From Sandaracinaceae bacterium (lineage in GTDB: Bacteria; Myxococcota_A; Polyangia; Polyangiales; Houyiibacteriaceae): a DNA stretch of 64,000 nucleotides. The position numbers and the translations under genes were made by a program. Under the pieces are notes generated by a model. The model was not told the DNA's origin. It saw nothing but the letters and a program-made list of their open reading frames with translations, and made no database searches. Position 1 is the first letter of the stretch, and each line of letters opens with the position of its first letter. This document shows, piece by piece, positions 8,865-17,189 of this stretch. The DNA is taken from NCBI GenBank assembly GCA_020633055.1, contig JACKEJ010000008.1:719212-783211 (forward strand), in the 5' to 3' direction.

Positions 8865-9962
8865 TCAGAGCTCCTGGACGATCCACAGCTGGTCCTCGTC
8901 GCCGACGTCGCGGGGGGCCGTGCGAACATCGCTGCTGGCCGTGACATACGAGAGCACCTGCTCCCCGAGGGGCGACGAGGCCGAGCTGCTGGTGTCCTGC
9001 ACGAACAGGGAGAAGATGCGCACCACCTTGCTGTTCGGCGTGGGGCAGACCGCGAAGCCGAGCCCGCTGCACGTCCCCACCTCCTCGAAGCGGATGGCCT
9101 GCCCGGTGAAGACGTTGTTGGGGACGGTGTTGCGTGGGTTCACAACGCTCGTGGCGTCGCCGTTGTCAGTCTCGAGCGCGTGCGTGGCCGTGATGCCCTC
9201 ACTGGAGAGGAGGGCGTACATGATGGGAGGGTCGCGCAGGTCGGCGTCTTCGAGGACCCACACGGCGCGCGGGTGCGCTCCCTCGATGGTGGCGAAGTCG
9301 TCCGCGTTGGCGAGGACCAGGCTGGCGGGCACCGTGGTGCTCTCGGGCTCCAGCACCTGCAGCGCCGTCTCCCCGCGGCCCGCGTTGTAGAAGACCACGC
9401 GCGCTCCGTCCGCGAGCCCCGCGCCCGCGTTGCGCCGGTTGGGTGGCGGGCGGTTGGGGTCGTCGATCTCGAGCTCGACGGCGGTGAAGGTCTCGAGCAC
9501 CGTGCGCTCGATGCCGAAGGCCTCGACCCGCGGCGTTCCGAGGGTGAAGCGGCGCGCGCGGCTGTCGAGCACGGGGTTGTCGATCGCGAAGCCCGTGATG
9601 TTCTGACACACAGGGGAACTCTCCGCGGACGTGAAGTCAGGGTCGATGGAGAACACGACGTTGCCGTACTTGGAGGTGTCGACGACGGCCCACAGCAGCC
9701 CGATCTCGGGCGTGCCGCCATCACCGCATTCGGGGTGAAGCTGCAGGAGCGCCTCCACGACGCCTCCACCCGACGTGACCGCGCGCCCTTGAAACGTGTA
9801 GTCCCCTTGCTCGATCGGCGCGTCGAGCGCCGTGAACACGATGGTCGTCCCATCGCTCTGCATCCACGTGCCAGGCAGGGCATCTACGAGGGCGATGTCG
9901 TCGGTGCACCCCAGGAGGGACACCGCAGCCACCACACTCATCCAACAGCGAAGGAACTTCAT
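8865..9962 (-). CDS. Predicted lipoprotein of unknown function
   Basis: A 365-residue protein with a short signal and lipobox SLLGC (Cys19). The mature part begins ALPGTWMQSDGTTIVF, which resembles a lipocalin-like or single-layer beta domain, and is rich in beta-type sequence with few cysteines. No enzyme motif was recognised. It is the first gene of a tightly spaced pair with the PEGA protein, and lies 107 bp downstream of the Ser/Thr kinase gene on the same strand. Confidence 0.72.
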   Translation of the reverse strand: MKFLRCWMSVVAAVSLLGCTDDIALVDALPGTWMQSDGTTIVFTALDAPIEQGDYTFQGRAVTSGGGVVEALLQLHPECGDGGTPEIGLLWAVVDTSKYGNVVFSIDPDFTSAESSPVCQNITGFAIDNPVLDSRARRFTLGTPRVEAFGIERTVLETFTAVELEIDDPNRPPPNRRNAGAGLADGARVVFYNAGRGETALQVLEPESTTVPASLVLANADDFATIEGAHPRAVWVLEDADLRDPPIMYALLSSEGITATHALETDNGDATSVVNPRNTVPNNVFTGQAIRFEEVGTCSGLGFAVCPTPNSKVVRIFSLFVQDTSSSASSPLGEQVLSYVTASSDVRTAPRDVGDEDQLWIVQEL

Positions 9963-10069
9963 CGTCAGCTCCGATCACGGGTCTCCACCTGGCACCCGAA
10001 ACGGGACCACACACAGCCTCCCCACAGGACATGCGGGCGGCTGAGCGAGACTGTGCCACAGCGATCGGC

Positions 10070-11530
10070 TCAGAGGCTATCGACGTCCACGGTCGTCTGC
10101 AGGCGGCCGACCATGGTGGACGGTGGGGGCGGGGCCATGGGCGTCACGACGGGGGTGGGCTCCGTCATGGCGGTCGGCGCGGTCTCGGTGGACGCGCTGC
10201 TGGTGTGGGTCGTCCGGTCGGCGCGCGTGCGGTGGGTGGGACGCTCCGCGGTCGTGGGGGCAGACGTGGGTTCGACGGCGGGTGCTGCCGGGGCGGCGGG
10301 CTGCGCAGCGACCTCGGTGGGCGCGACTACTGGCGCCGCGGCTTCGGCCGTGGGCGTGGGCGTCGCGGGCACGGGGGACGCCTGCGGCGTGGGGGGCGCG
10401 GCGACGGCCGCTGGTGTGGCGGACGCCGCGGGGTCTGGCGCGGGTGTGGCGACGGACGGCTGCGACGCGAACCACGCGATGGCCCCCGCCGCCACCAGCA
10501 CGCCCAACACACCGATGGCGAAGAACGCCAGCAGGGGCGAGCGCTGGGGCAGGACCACGGCGGCGGACACGCCCGGGTCTGAGAGGATGCGCTGCGTGGA
10601 CGGGTCCTGGCGCATCTCGACCGTGTGCGCGAAGTCGACGGCGCCGCTGTCCTGGCTCGCGAGGGCCTGGAAGAACTGGTCGGCGGTCGCGAAGCGATCG
10701 GCCCCGCGCTTGGCCATGGCGCGATGCACGGCCTGCACCGCGGCGAGGGGCAGCCCTGGGACCAGGCTGGCGAGAGGCTCGGGCTCCTCGGTGGCGACCT
10801 TGACGATGATGGACGCGGCCGTCTCCCCCTCGAAGGGCAGCTTCCCCGAGAGGGCCTCGTAGGCGATGACGCCCAACGAGTAGATGTCCGCCTCGACGCC
10901 CACGTCCGCGGCCGAGTGAATCTGCTCGGGGGACATGTAGTAGGGCGTGCCCATCGCGACGTTGGTGCCCGTCAGCCGCGCGTGGCTCTCGCCGGGCGCG
11001 AGCGCCTTCGAGACGCCGAAGTCCACCAGCTTGGGCACGATGTCGCCCTGCCGGTTGCGGGCCTCGGCGAGGAAGATGTTCTCCGGCTTGAGGTCACGAT
11101 GCACCACGCCCGCGGCGTGCGCCGCGCTGAGCCCGGCGCACACGCCGCGCAGGATGCTCACCAGCTCGGGCAGCATCATGCGCCCTTCCTCGAGGCGGTC
11201 GGCGAGCGAGCGGCCGCGCAGAAACTCCATCACCAGGTAGAAGCCGTTCTCCTGGTGGCCCACGTCGTAGATGTCCACGACGTTCTCGTGGTCGACCGCC
11301 GCCGCGAGCTTGGCCTCTCGGACGAAGCGGGCCACGGCCTGCGCGTTCTGCGCGAAGGTGGGCAGCATCCACTTGATGGCCACCTGCCGCCCCGTGACCT
11401 CGTGCTTGGCCTCGTACACGGCACCCATCCCGCCACGCCCGATCTCGCGCTGCACCAGGTAGCGCTGTGCGATGCGGTCGCCAGGCTGCGGCAGCTGGGG
11501 CGGAGCGGGGTTCGGGTACCAGGCTTCCAT
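10070..11530 (-). CDS. Membrane-anchored Ser/Thr protein kinase (Hanks type)
   Basis: A 486-residue kinase. Catalytic features are complete: GRGGMGAVY (31-39), the ATP-binding Lys in VAIKW (Lys53), HRDLKPEN (144-151), DFG (170-172) and the YYMSPEQI segment. A single transmembrane helix (LLAFFAIGVLGVLVAAGAIA) follows, and the C-terminal 130 residues are Ala/Pro/Thr-rich without a recognisable sensor. It heads the minus-strand envelope cluster, so the downstream TPR, PEGA and lipoproteins are plausible functional partners, which is inference from order alone. Confidence 0.92.
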   Translation of the reverse strand: MEAWYPNPAPPQLPQPGDRIAQRYLVQREIGRGGMGAVYEAKHEVTGRQVAIKWMLPTFAQNAQAVARFVREAKLAAAVDHENVVDIYDVGHQENGFYLVMEFLRGRSLADRLEEGRMMLPELVSILRGVCAGLSAAHAAGVVHRDLKPENIFLAEARNRQGDIVPKLVDFGVSKALAPGESHARLTGTNVAMGTPYYMSPEQIHSAADVGVEADIYSLGVIAYEALSGKLPFEGETAASIIVKVATEEPEPLASLVPGLPLAAVQAVHRAMAKRGADRFATADQFFQALASQDSGAVDFAHTVEMRQDPSTQRILSDPGVSAAVVLPQRSPLLAFFAIGVLGVLVAAGAIAWFASQPSVATPAPDPAASATPAAVAAPPTPQASPVPATPTPTAEAAAPVVAPTEVAAQPAAPAAPAVEPTSAPTTAERPTHRTRADRTTHTSSASTETAPTAMTEPTPVVTPMAPPPPSTMVGRLQTTVDVDSL

Positions 11531-11634
11531 GTGGACGGCGAAAACACACTAACACAGTCAGACCGGGCGTGGATCGACGCCCGAAACGGGGGCGCTCGGG
11601 CCGCCGAGGACACCAGCTCCGATCTTCGGCCTTG

Positions 11635-11665
11635 ATTGTGCCGTTCTATTGTGCCATTCATTGGC
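11635..11665. promoter_or_regulatory. Direct repeats and palindrome before the GntR gene
   Basis: ATTGTGCC occurs at 11635-11642 and 11648-11655 (13-bp period), followed by GCCATTCATTGGC (11653-11665), a small inverted repeat ending two bases before the GTG start. This looks like an autoregulatory operator for the GntR protein, but the site is a prediction. Confidence 0.35.
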
Positions 11666-11667
11666 TC

Positions 11668-12444
11668 GTGACCGAGACCAGCCCCGACCGCTCCCCGAGC
11701 GCCATCGAACACAGCCTGACGCTGGACATCCTGCGCGGGCGCTACGCCGCCGGCAGCCGCCTGCCGACGGTGCGCGAGCTGGCCGAGCAGCACGGCGTGA
11801 ACCCGACCACCATCCAGCGCGCCGTCTCGCGGCTGGAGACACGCGGTCTGGTGACCGCCCGGCAGGGCAGCGGGCTGCGCGTGAACGACCCGGCCGAGTG
11901 CGGGGACATCTCGCTCGTGCCGCAGTGGCTGGAGGTGACGCTGGACCAGCCCACGCGAGCGGCGGGCATCCTCGCGGACCTGCTCGAGATGAGGCGGGCG
12001 CTCGCGGGTCGGCTCCTGCTGCGTCACCGCGTCGCCATCCTCGCGCGCCTCCCCGCCCTGCAGCAGGCCGCGCAGCGCGTGCGGCGCGCGCAGGGTGACC
12101 CGGACGCCGTGCGCGACGCGGACCTCGCGTTCTCCCGCGAGCTGCTGCGCGCGGCCGGCAACGTGGTCGCGCTGAGCGTGTTCAACACCGTCGCGCGCGT
12201 GCTGGTCGAGCTGCCCCTGGTGAGCGCCGCGATGTACGCGGCCCCCGAAGAGAACGTGGCGTCCATGGCGCAGGTGCTCGGGGCGCTCGCGGGTGGAGGC
12301 GAGGACGCGGGCGCGGTGATCGAGGGCGCCATCGCCGCCATCGACGCGCGCACCGTGGCCCGCTTCGAGGCGTCGCTGCAGGCGCGCCGCGGCGAGGCCG
12401 GGCCCGCGGCCGCTCAGGGCCTATCCGTAGGGGTGCGCGCGTGA
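11668..12444 (+). CDS. GntR-family transcriptional regulator
   Basis: A 258-residue regulator with a winged helix-turn-helix typical of GntR proteins: LRGRYAAGSRLPTVRELAEQ, then HGVNPTTIQRAVSRLETRG and LVTARQGSGLRV. The C-terminal half is all-helical and probably the effector-binding domain of the FadR/FCD type. GTG 11668 is chosen because upstream in-frame residues do not resemble the family. Its stop overlaps the next gene by four bases (GTGA), so it is co-transcribed with the oxidoreductase genes it probably controls. Confidence 0.85.
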   Translation: MTETSPDRSPSAIEHSLTLDILRGRYAAGSRLPTVRELAEQHGVNPTTIQRAVSRLETRGLVTARQGSGLRVNDPAECGDISLVPQWLEVTLDQPTRAAGILADLLEMRRALAGRLLLRHRVAILARLPALQQAAQRVRRAQGDPDAVRDADLAFSRELLRAAGNVVALSVFNTVARVLVELPLVSAAMYAAPEENVASMAQVLGALAGGGEDAGAVIEGAIAAIDARTVARFEASLQARRGEAGPAAAQGLSVGVRA

Positions 12445-12980
12445 CGGGCCGGGACACGGTGGCACGGCGCACGCCAGGACCCGGCGCGGCCTCACGGGAC
12501 ACGGGGGCACGGGGTCTCGCCCAACGCCACGCTCGCGCGCGCGACGCGCTGATGGGCGCGCTGCTCCCGGCACCGGGGCGGGGGCTGCCCGCCTTGAGCG
12601 AGCTCGACCTGAGCGCGTTCTGGCCGGCGTTCGACGCGGCCGCGCCCGCGCACCTGCGCCTGGGGCTACGCACGGCGTGCCTGGTGTTGGGGAGCGCGCC
12701 GCGGCTGATGGGCTTCGGCCGGTCGCTATCCGCGCTGAGCGACGACGAGCGCGAGCGCTTCATCGTGCGCGCCGCCGAGACCCCGGGCCTGGCCCAGCTG
12801 GTCGAGGTCGCCAAGGTGGTCGCGGCCATGGCGTACTTCAGCGACGCCCACGTGCAGGACGTGGCGCGCGCCCGTGGGCGCGACGAGGCCGGGGCAGACG
12901 CACCGCGCGCGCAAGACGCGCCGCAAGAACGAGACGCATCGCGCGAGCAAGACGCAGCGCGAGACCAGGAGGAGCCGTGA
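12441..12980 (+). CDS. Helical small partner of the GMC oxidoreductase
   Basis: A 179-residue protein with a low-complexity, charged C-terminus. The core (ALMGALLPAPGRGLPALSEL, then LSALSDDERERFIVRAAE, then AKVVAAMAYFSDAHVQDV) resembles the helical extension found N-terminal to the FAD domain in long-chain alcohol oxidase (FAO)-type GMC proteins, here on a separate gene. It overlaps both neighbours by four bases, so it is translated with the oxidoreductase. The FAO comparison is from memory of the family pattern; a role as a structural or membrane-targeting subunit is inference. Confidence 0.55.
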   Translation: MTGRDTVARRTPGPGAASRDTGARGLAQRHARARDALMGALLPAPGRGLPALSELDLSAFWPAFDAAAPAHLRLGLRTACLVLGSAPRLMGFGRSLSALSDDERERFIVRAAETPGLAQLVEVAKVVAAMAYFSDAHVQDVARARGRDEAGADAPRAQDAPQERDASREQDAARDQEEP

Positions 12981-14491
12981 GCCCACCCAGCCCGAGCGCC
13001 GCGCGCCTGGACGGTCGCGCCCTGCACCGCGCACACACGCTGCGCACCGACGTGGTGGTCGTGGGCAGCGGGCCCGCCGGGGCGGCCGTGGCGCGCGAGC
13101 TGGCGCGGGCCGGGGTACGCGTGGTGGTCGTCGAGGCCGGCCGCTGGTTCGCGCCCGAGGAGTTCGTGCGGCCCGCGTTCCAGAGCATGGCCGCGCAGTA
13201 CCGCGACATGGGCGCCTCCGTCGTGGTCGGCCCGGCGCCCATGCCGTTCGTGCAGGGCAAGATGGTGGGCGGCAGCTCGCCCATCAACGGCGCCATCTGC
13301 TGGCGCACCCCGCGCGACGTGTACGACGAGTGGGTCACCGCCGACCCACGCCTGGCCGACGCGCTGCCCTGGACGGAGCTCGACGCCACCACCGATGTGC
13401 TGGAGGCGCGCCTGAACGTGCGCCCGACCGACCCAGCCGTCGCCGGCGCCAAGAACCTGTTGCTGGCGCGCGGCGCGGAGGCGCTGGGCCTCGAGCACCG
13501 GCCCATCCGCCGCAACGTGCAGGGCTGTGAGGGCCTCGGCCGCTGCATGCAGGGGTGCCCCAACGCGCGCAAGCTCAGCGTGGACGCGACGCTGCTGGCC
13601 GACGCGCAGGCGGGCGGTGCCGAGGTGCTCAGCTCGTGCGAGGTGACCCGCATCCTGACGACGCGCGGGCGCGCCACCGGCGTGCTGGCCGAGAGCGCGG
13701 GCGGCGCCGAGGTGCGCGTGCTGGCCGAGCGCGCCGTGGTGCTGGCGGCGAGCGCGGTGCAGACGCCCGGCCTGCTGCTGGCCAACCGCATCACCCACGG
13801 CCCCGTCGGGCGCCACTTTCAGTGCCACCCCGGCGTGAGCATGGCGGGGCGCTTCCCCGAGCCCGTGCGCATGTGGGAGGGCGCGACGCAGGGGCACGAG
13901 GTGATCGGCCTGCGTCATGAAGGGCTCAAGTTCGAGGCGCTGGGCTTCGACCTGGGCGTGATGGCCGGGCGCCTGGACGGCGTGGGGCGCGCGCTCGCAC
14001 GCGAGGTGGACGACATCGCGCACCAGCTGGACTGGGGCGCCGCCGTGCGCGCCGAAGCGGAGGGGCGCGTCCGTTTGCTGCGCGGCAACCCACGCGTGTT
14101 CTACACGCCGACGAAGCGCGACGTGGCCAAGTTCCGGCGCGGGCTGCGCGTGATGGGCGAGATGATGCTCGCGGCGGGCGCGGATCACGTCTCGCTCGGC
14201 GTGCGCGGCTTCCTCCCCCGCACCTCGCGCCTGGCCGACCTGGTGGCGCTCGAGCAGGACGGACCGACGCGCGCCTCCGCGTACACCAGCGCCATCACCC
14301 ACATGTTCGGCACCTGCCGCATGGGCAGCGACCCCGCGCGCAGCGTGGTGCGCACCGACTTCCGCCACCACACCGTCGACCGGCTGTACGTGGCCGACTC
14401 CAGCGTGTTCCCCAGCAGCCTGGGCGTGAACCCGCAGATCCCCATCATGGCCGTGGCCACCCTGGCCGCGCGCCGCGTGCTGAACCCCTGA
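12977..14491 (+). CDS. GMC-family FAD-dependent oxidoreductase
   Basis: A 504-residue flavoenzyme. The Rossmann motif VVGSGPAGAAVARELA lies at about residues 29-44 with the ribose-binding Glu in VVVVEAGRW. MVGGSSPINGAICWR fits the second GMC signature, and the C-terminus carries MFGTCRMG, the YVADSSVFPSSLGVNP segment and NPQIPIMA with the catalytic-pair region. A Cys-rich stretch (QGCEGLGRCMQGCPNARK) resembles that of FAO-type alcohol oxidases. The GTG start is preceded by AGGAGGAGCC and overlaps the upstream gene. The likely substrate is a long-chain or sterol-like alcohol, which is inference. Confidence 0.9.
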   Translation: MSPPSPSAARLDGRALHRAHTLRTDVVVVGSGPAGAAVARELARAGVRVVVVEAGRWFAPEEFVRPAFQSMAAQYRDMGASVVVGPAPMPFVQGKMVGGSSPINGAICWRTPRDVYDEWVTADPRLADALPWTELDATTDVLEARLNVRPTDPAVAGAKNLLLARGAEALGLEHRPIRRNVQGCEGLGRCMQGCPNARKLSVDATLLADAQAGGAEVLSSCEVTRILTTRGRATGVLAESAGGAEVRVLAERAVVLAASAVQTPGLLLANRITHGPVGRHFQCHPGVSMAGRFPEPVRMWEGATQGHEVIGLRHEGLKFEALGFDLGVMAGRLDGVGRALAREVDDIAHQLDWGAAVRAEAEGRVRLLRGNPRVFYTPTKRDVAKFRRGLRVMGEMMLAAGADHVSLGVRGFLPRTSRLADLVALEQDGPTRASAYTSAITHMFGTCRMGSDPARSVVRTDFRHHTVDRLYVADSSVFPSSLGVNPQIPIMAVATLAARRVLNP

Positions 14492-14514
14492 CCCCGACCG
14501 ACCCCGAGACCACC

Positions 14515-15093
14515 ATGACCATCACGCTCGACGACCTCCTCCGCATGAAGGGCCCGGACCTCTACCGGGTCGTGCAGCAGGGCCACGCGCTCGACACCGA
14601 CGCGCTGGCCGACACCACGTACACGGGCATCGACCTGTCCATGCCCGACCTGTTCCACAAGCTGATGTGGAAGAGCTTTCGCAAGACCTTCCACCGCGAC
14701 CCCGAGACCGGCGCCTTGCGCGGCTGGAACGTGAAGGTCGAGCAGACCGGCTGGGACACGCCCCCTGCGCCCAAGCGCGACAAGCACGGGCGCCCGCTGA
14801 GCTTCGGCCACTACGAGGTGCGCAGCGCCACGGGCTTGCACTTCCCGCGCGGCTGGCGCGGCGGGCACTACCTGGACTACGGCGTGGCCGGCAACCTTCC
14901 GTCGGACTTCCCGGCCAGAGCGGGCTACTGCCCGCTGGTGAGCGTGAACGCGGGCAGCAGCGAGCTCTTGCTGGGCTGGGAGATCTTCAAGGTGGGCCCC
15001 GTGTTCGTGCCCATCTCGGACTTCTGGGTGTTGAAGCGCGAGGGCGCGCTGCGGCCGGAGGACGTGGTCCCGCGCCCCGTGCCCCTGCGCTGA
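14515..15093 (+). CDS. Conserved-looking hypothetical protein in the GMC operon
   Basis: A 192-residue soluble protein rich in aromatic residues (KLMWKSFRKTFHRD, GWNVKVEQTGWDT, GHYLDYGVAGNLP, ELLLGWEIFKVGP). No signal peptide, membrane helix or catalytic motif was recognised. It starts 23 bp after the GMC gene and ends the operon at a strong hairpin. Co-transcription suggests it helps the oxidoreductase or acts on the same substrate. Confidence 0.65.
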   Translation: MTITLDDLLRMKGPDLYRVVQQGHALDTDALADTTYTGIDLSMPDLFHKLMWKSFRKTFHRDPETGALRGWNVKVEQTGWDTPPAPKRDKHGRPLSFGHYEVRSATGLHFPRGWRGGHYLDYGVAGNLPSDFPARAGYCPLVSVNAGSSELLLGWEIFKVGPVFVPISDFWVLKREGALRPEDVVPRPVPLR

Positions 15094-15123
15094 GCCCTGG
15101 CGCCGAGCGCACCGCGGGTCGCG

Positions 15124-15148
15124 TGACGAGCCTGCCGCAGGCTCGTCA
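15124..15148. terminator. Perfect hairpin between convergent genes
   Basis: TGACGAGCCTG (15124-15134) pairs with CAGGCTCGTCA (15138-15148) around a 3-base loop. It separates two convergent genes and includes the stop codon of the minus-strand lipoprotein gene. There is no U-tract on either strand, so it may terminate both operons or only protect 3' ends. Confidence 0.5.
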
Positions 15149-15667
15149 GTCGCAGCGCTCCGGGAGCGAACAGGACGCCTCGCGCGTGGCGCGGGTGGCC
15201 CCCTTGGGCATGAGCCAGGCGACGGTCGCGCTCATCGGCATGGGCATGGGGTCGTTCGGGCACGGCGGCCGGAAGCGGCTCAGGTAGGTCAGCGTCTGCT
15301 CGTCGTCGTACACGGCGATGCCCGCGCTGGCAGGCGACATGGTGTAAGCGAGCAGGTAGACGTCGTGGGTGCTCGGGTCGATGCCGAGGGCGCTCAGGTC
15401 GCGCTCGGGGCAGGAAAGCAGCGCGAGGATGTCCTCCTCCGTGCCGAGCACGCGCGGCGCGCTGGCCGTACCCCCGCCCTGGAACGAGCACCCGACGGGC
15501 AGCACGAGGGCAGGGCGTGACGTGGCACCCTCGAGGCCATCCACGGTGCATGTCGACGGTGCGACGGCGCCGCTGCTCGTCGTGGCGCCATGGGCCCCCT
15601 CCCCGCTGCCGTGGCACCCGGCCATCAGCATCACGGCGCTCGCCAGCGCGCTCGTCCACCCGTCCAC
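15146..15667 (-). CDS. Small predicted lipoprotein
   Basis: From a GTG at 15667 the protein is 173 residues and begins with a hydrophobic segment and a lipobox LMAGC (Cys18). The mature part has several cysteines (VGCSFQGGG, LSCPERD, PPCPNDP, SCSLPERCD) that could form disulfides. The reading frame is open upstream to 15817, but the additional residues are Arg/Ser/Gly-rich and would bury the signal peptide. Function unknown. Confidence 0.55.
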   Translation of the reverse strand: MDGWTSALASAVMLMAGCHGSGEGAHGATTSSGAVAPSTCTVDGLEGATSRPALVLPVGCSFQGGGTASAPRVLGTEEDILALLSCPERDLSALGIDPSTHDVYLLAYTMSPASAGIAVYDDEQTLTYLSRFRPPCPNDPMPMPMSATVAWLMPKGATRATREASCSLPERCD

Positions 15668-15880
15668 CGAGCGGCCCGCGCGGCCCGCCGACGAGGCCCC
15701 TCTGATCGAACACGGCGCGGCTCCCCCGACGCGGACGGAACCCTCACGAGCGAAAGCGGACGAGCGACGGGTCGAAGCCATCCTCGTAGTCTCGCGCAAG
15801 CGCCCTGCGAACTCCACCCCGACGACGCGTCGGGTTCACGGTCGTGGACCTGCTCGATCCTGGGAGTCCGCGACAGGCTG

Positions 15881-17041
15881 CTACCAGGCGCCGCCGGACA
15901 ACACCTCCGTCTGCTCCCCGCCAGCGGTCTGTTCCTCGCCGGCCGTCGTGTCCGCGCTCGCTGCCGAGAACGGCTGCCCCGCCGTGGTCGCCCCGCCGGG
16001 CGCCTGAAGGAGCGGATGCTGCACGTGGAACGTGCGCCGCCAGGGGGACTCCTCCATCTGGATGGCCACCAAACCGTCGGACGCGCAGCGCCCTTCTTCG
16101 GACTGCCGGGCGACCGAGCTGTACAGCACCTGTCCGCCGGTCGTGACGACGTCGAGCGCCGAGATGTTGCACTCGGCGCGCACCGCCTCGAGGGCTTCGA
16201 GGGGCCACTCGGCGCCGATGCGGACGCGATTCAGGAAGTCACGGAACTCGGGCTGCTGCGCGTCGTAGTCGTCTGGGTGGTTCGCGTAGCCGATCAGCAT
16301 CAGAACCGGGAAGAAGGTCGTCTGGCCCACGGTGCGCCCACCGAGCGATGGCATTCGCGCGGACCTCACCATCTGTTCGCGAGCGAACACGAACCCGGGG
16401 CGCACGAGGACGAGGTGACTGCGCACCCCGCGGGCGTCGGGCGTCAGCTCGAGCTCTGGGACGTTGGCTACCTCGAAGATCACTTCGTGGGCGGGATAGC
16501 CCCCTACCGTCACCTCGCGCGACACCAGGATCTGCGCCGCCCGCTCGCCCGATGCCCGCGCCGTACCGCGACTGAAGTCGTACGAGATGCCACCTCCGTT
16601 GGAGGAGTGAGCGACCAGGTCCCGCAGGATCACGGCCAGCTCACGCTCGCTGTCGTACTGGGAGATGGGGACCGTGATGACGAAGAGCCGGGCGTCGTTG
16701 CGGCGGTGGTTGAACTTGAGATCGAACCGCGGCAGCGTGACGGTGCCCTCGAAGTCACCATCACCGTCGTAGTCGAGCCCTACCTCCACTTCGTAGGCGT
16801 CCCCCTCCTTCGGCTCACCCAAGGCGCTGCCGTCCGCGGAAGGCGCGTAGTTGTCCAGTCGCCACTCACGAGACATCACGTCGTCCGTGCCCGGCAAGGC
16901 CGCGACCGAGTAGTCGTACGAGGCGTGATGGAACCCACCTCCGTCGGTTGTGAAGATGGGGAAGCTGGAGCGGGAGCCCGCGCAGCTCACGACGACGAGG
17001 ACACCGAGCAGAACCGAAAACGTGCGGACGAACGAGGACAT
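15881..17041 (-). CDS. Predicted lipoprotein of unknown function
   Basis: A 386-residue protein with an N-terminal signal and lipobox-like VVVSC (Cys20); GAGGGACCC precedes the ATG at a good distance. The mature part contains LDYDGDGDFEGTVTLPRFDL, a D-rich loop that could bind calcium, and the C-terminus is Gly/Thr/Glu-rich low complexity. About 210 bp without a gene lie between it and the next lipoprotein gene; nothing else is seen there. Confidence 0.7.
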   Translation of the reverse strand: MSSFVRTFSVLLGVLVVVSCAGSRSSFPIFTTDGGGFHHASYDYSVAALPGTDDVMSREWRLDNYAPSADGSALGEPKEGDAYEVEVGLDYDGDGDFEGTVTLPRFDLKFNHRRNDARLFVITVPISQYDSERELAVILRDLVAHSSNGGGISYDFSRGTARASGERAAQILVSREVTVGGYPAHEVIFEVANVPELELTPDARGVRSHLVLVRPGFVFAREQMVRSARMPSLGGRTVGQTTFFPVLMLIGYANHPDDYDAQQPEFRDFLNRVRIGAEWPLEALEAVRAECNISALDVVTTGGQVLYSSVARQSEEGRCASDGLVAIQMEESPWRRTFHVQHPLLQAPGGATTAGQPFSAASADTTAGEEQTAGGEQTEVLSGGAW

Positions 17042-17189
17042 GGGTCCCTCCGAAAATGGTGGGTGACGATAACGGTGACCCCGCGCCCACGCAACCCACG
17101 TGTGGGTCTCGACACGTCCGGCACGCGCCTGAGCCGAGCGCCGCGCGCACGCACGACCCATCACGTTCTCTGGCAGCTGCGTCGGCCGC

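Noticed and set aside
15668..15880. Extra N-terminal sequence of the lipoprotein gene at 15.1 kb
   Set aside because: Starting upstream would bury the signal peptide under about 50 Arg/Ser-rich residues; a GTG at 15667 fits better.
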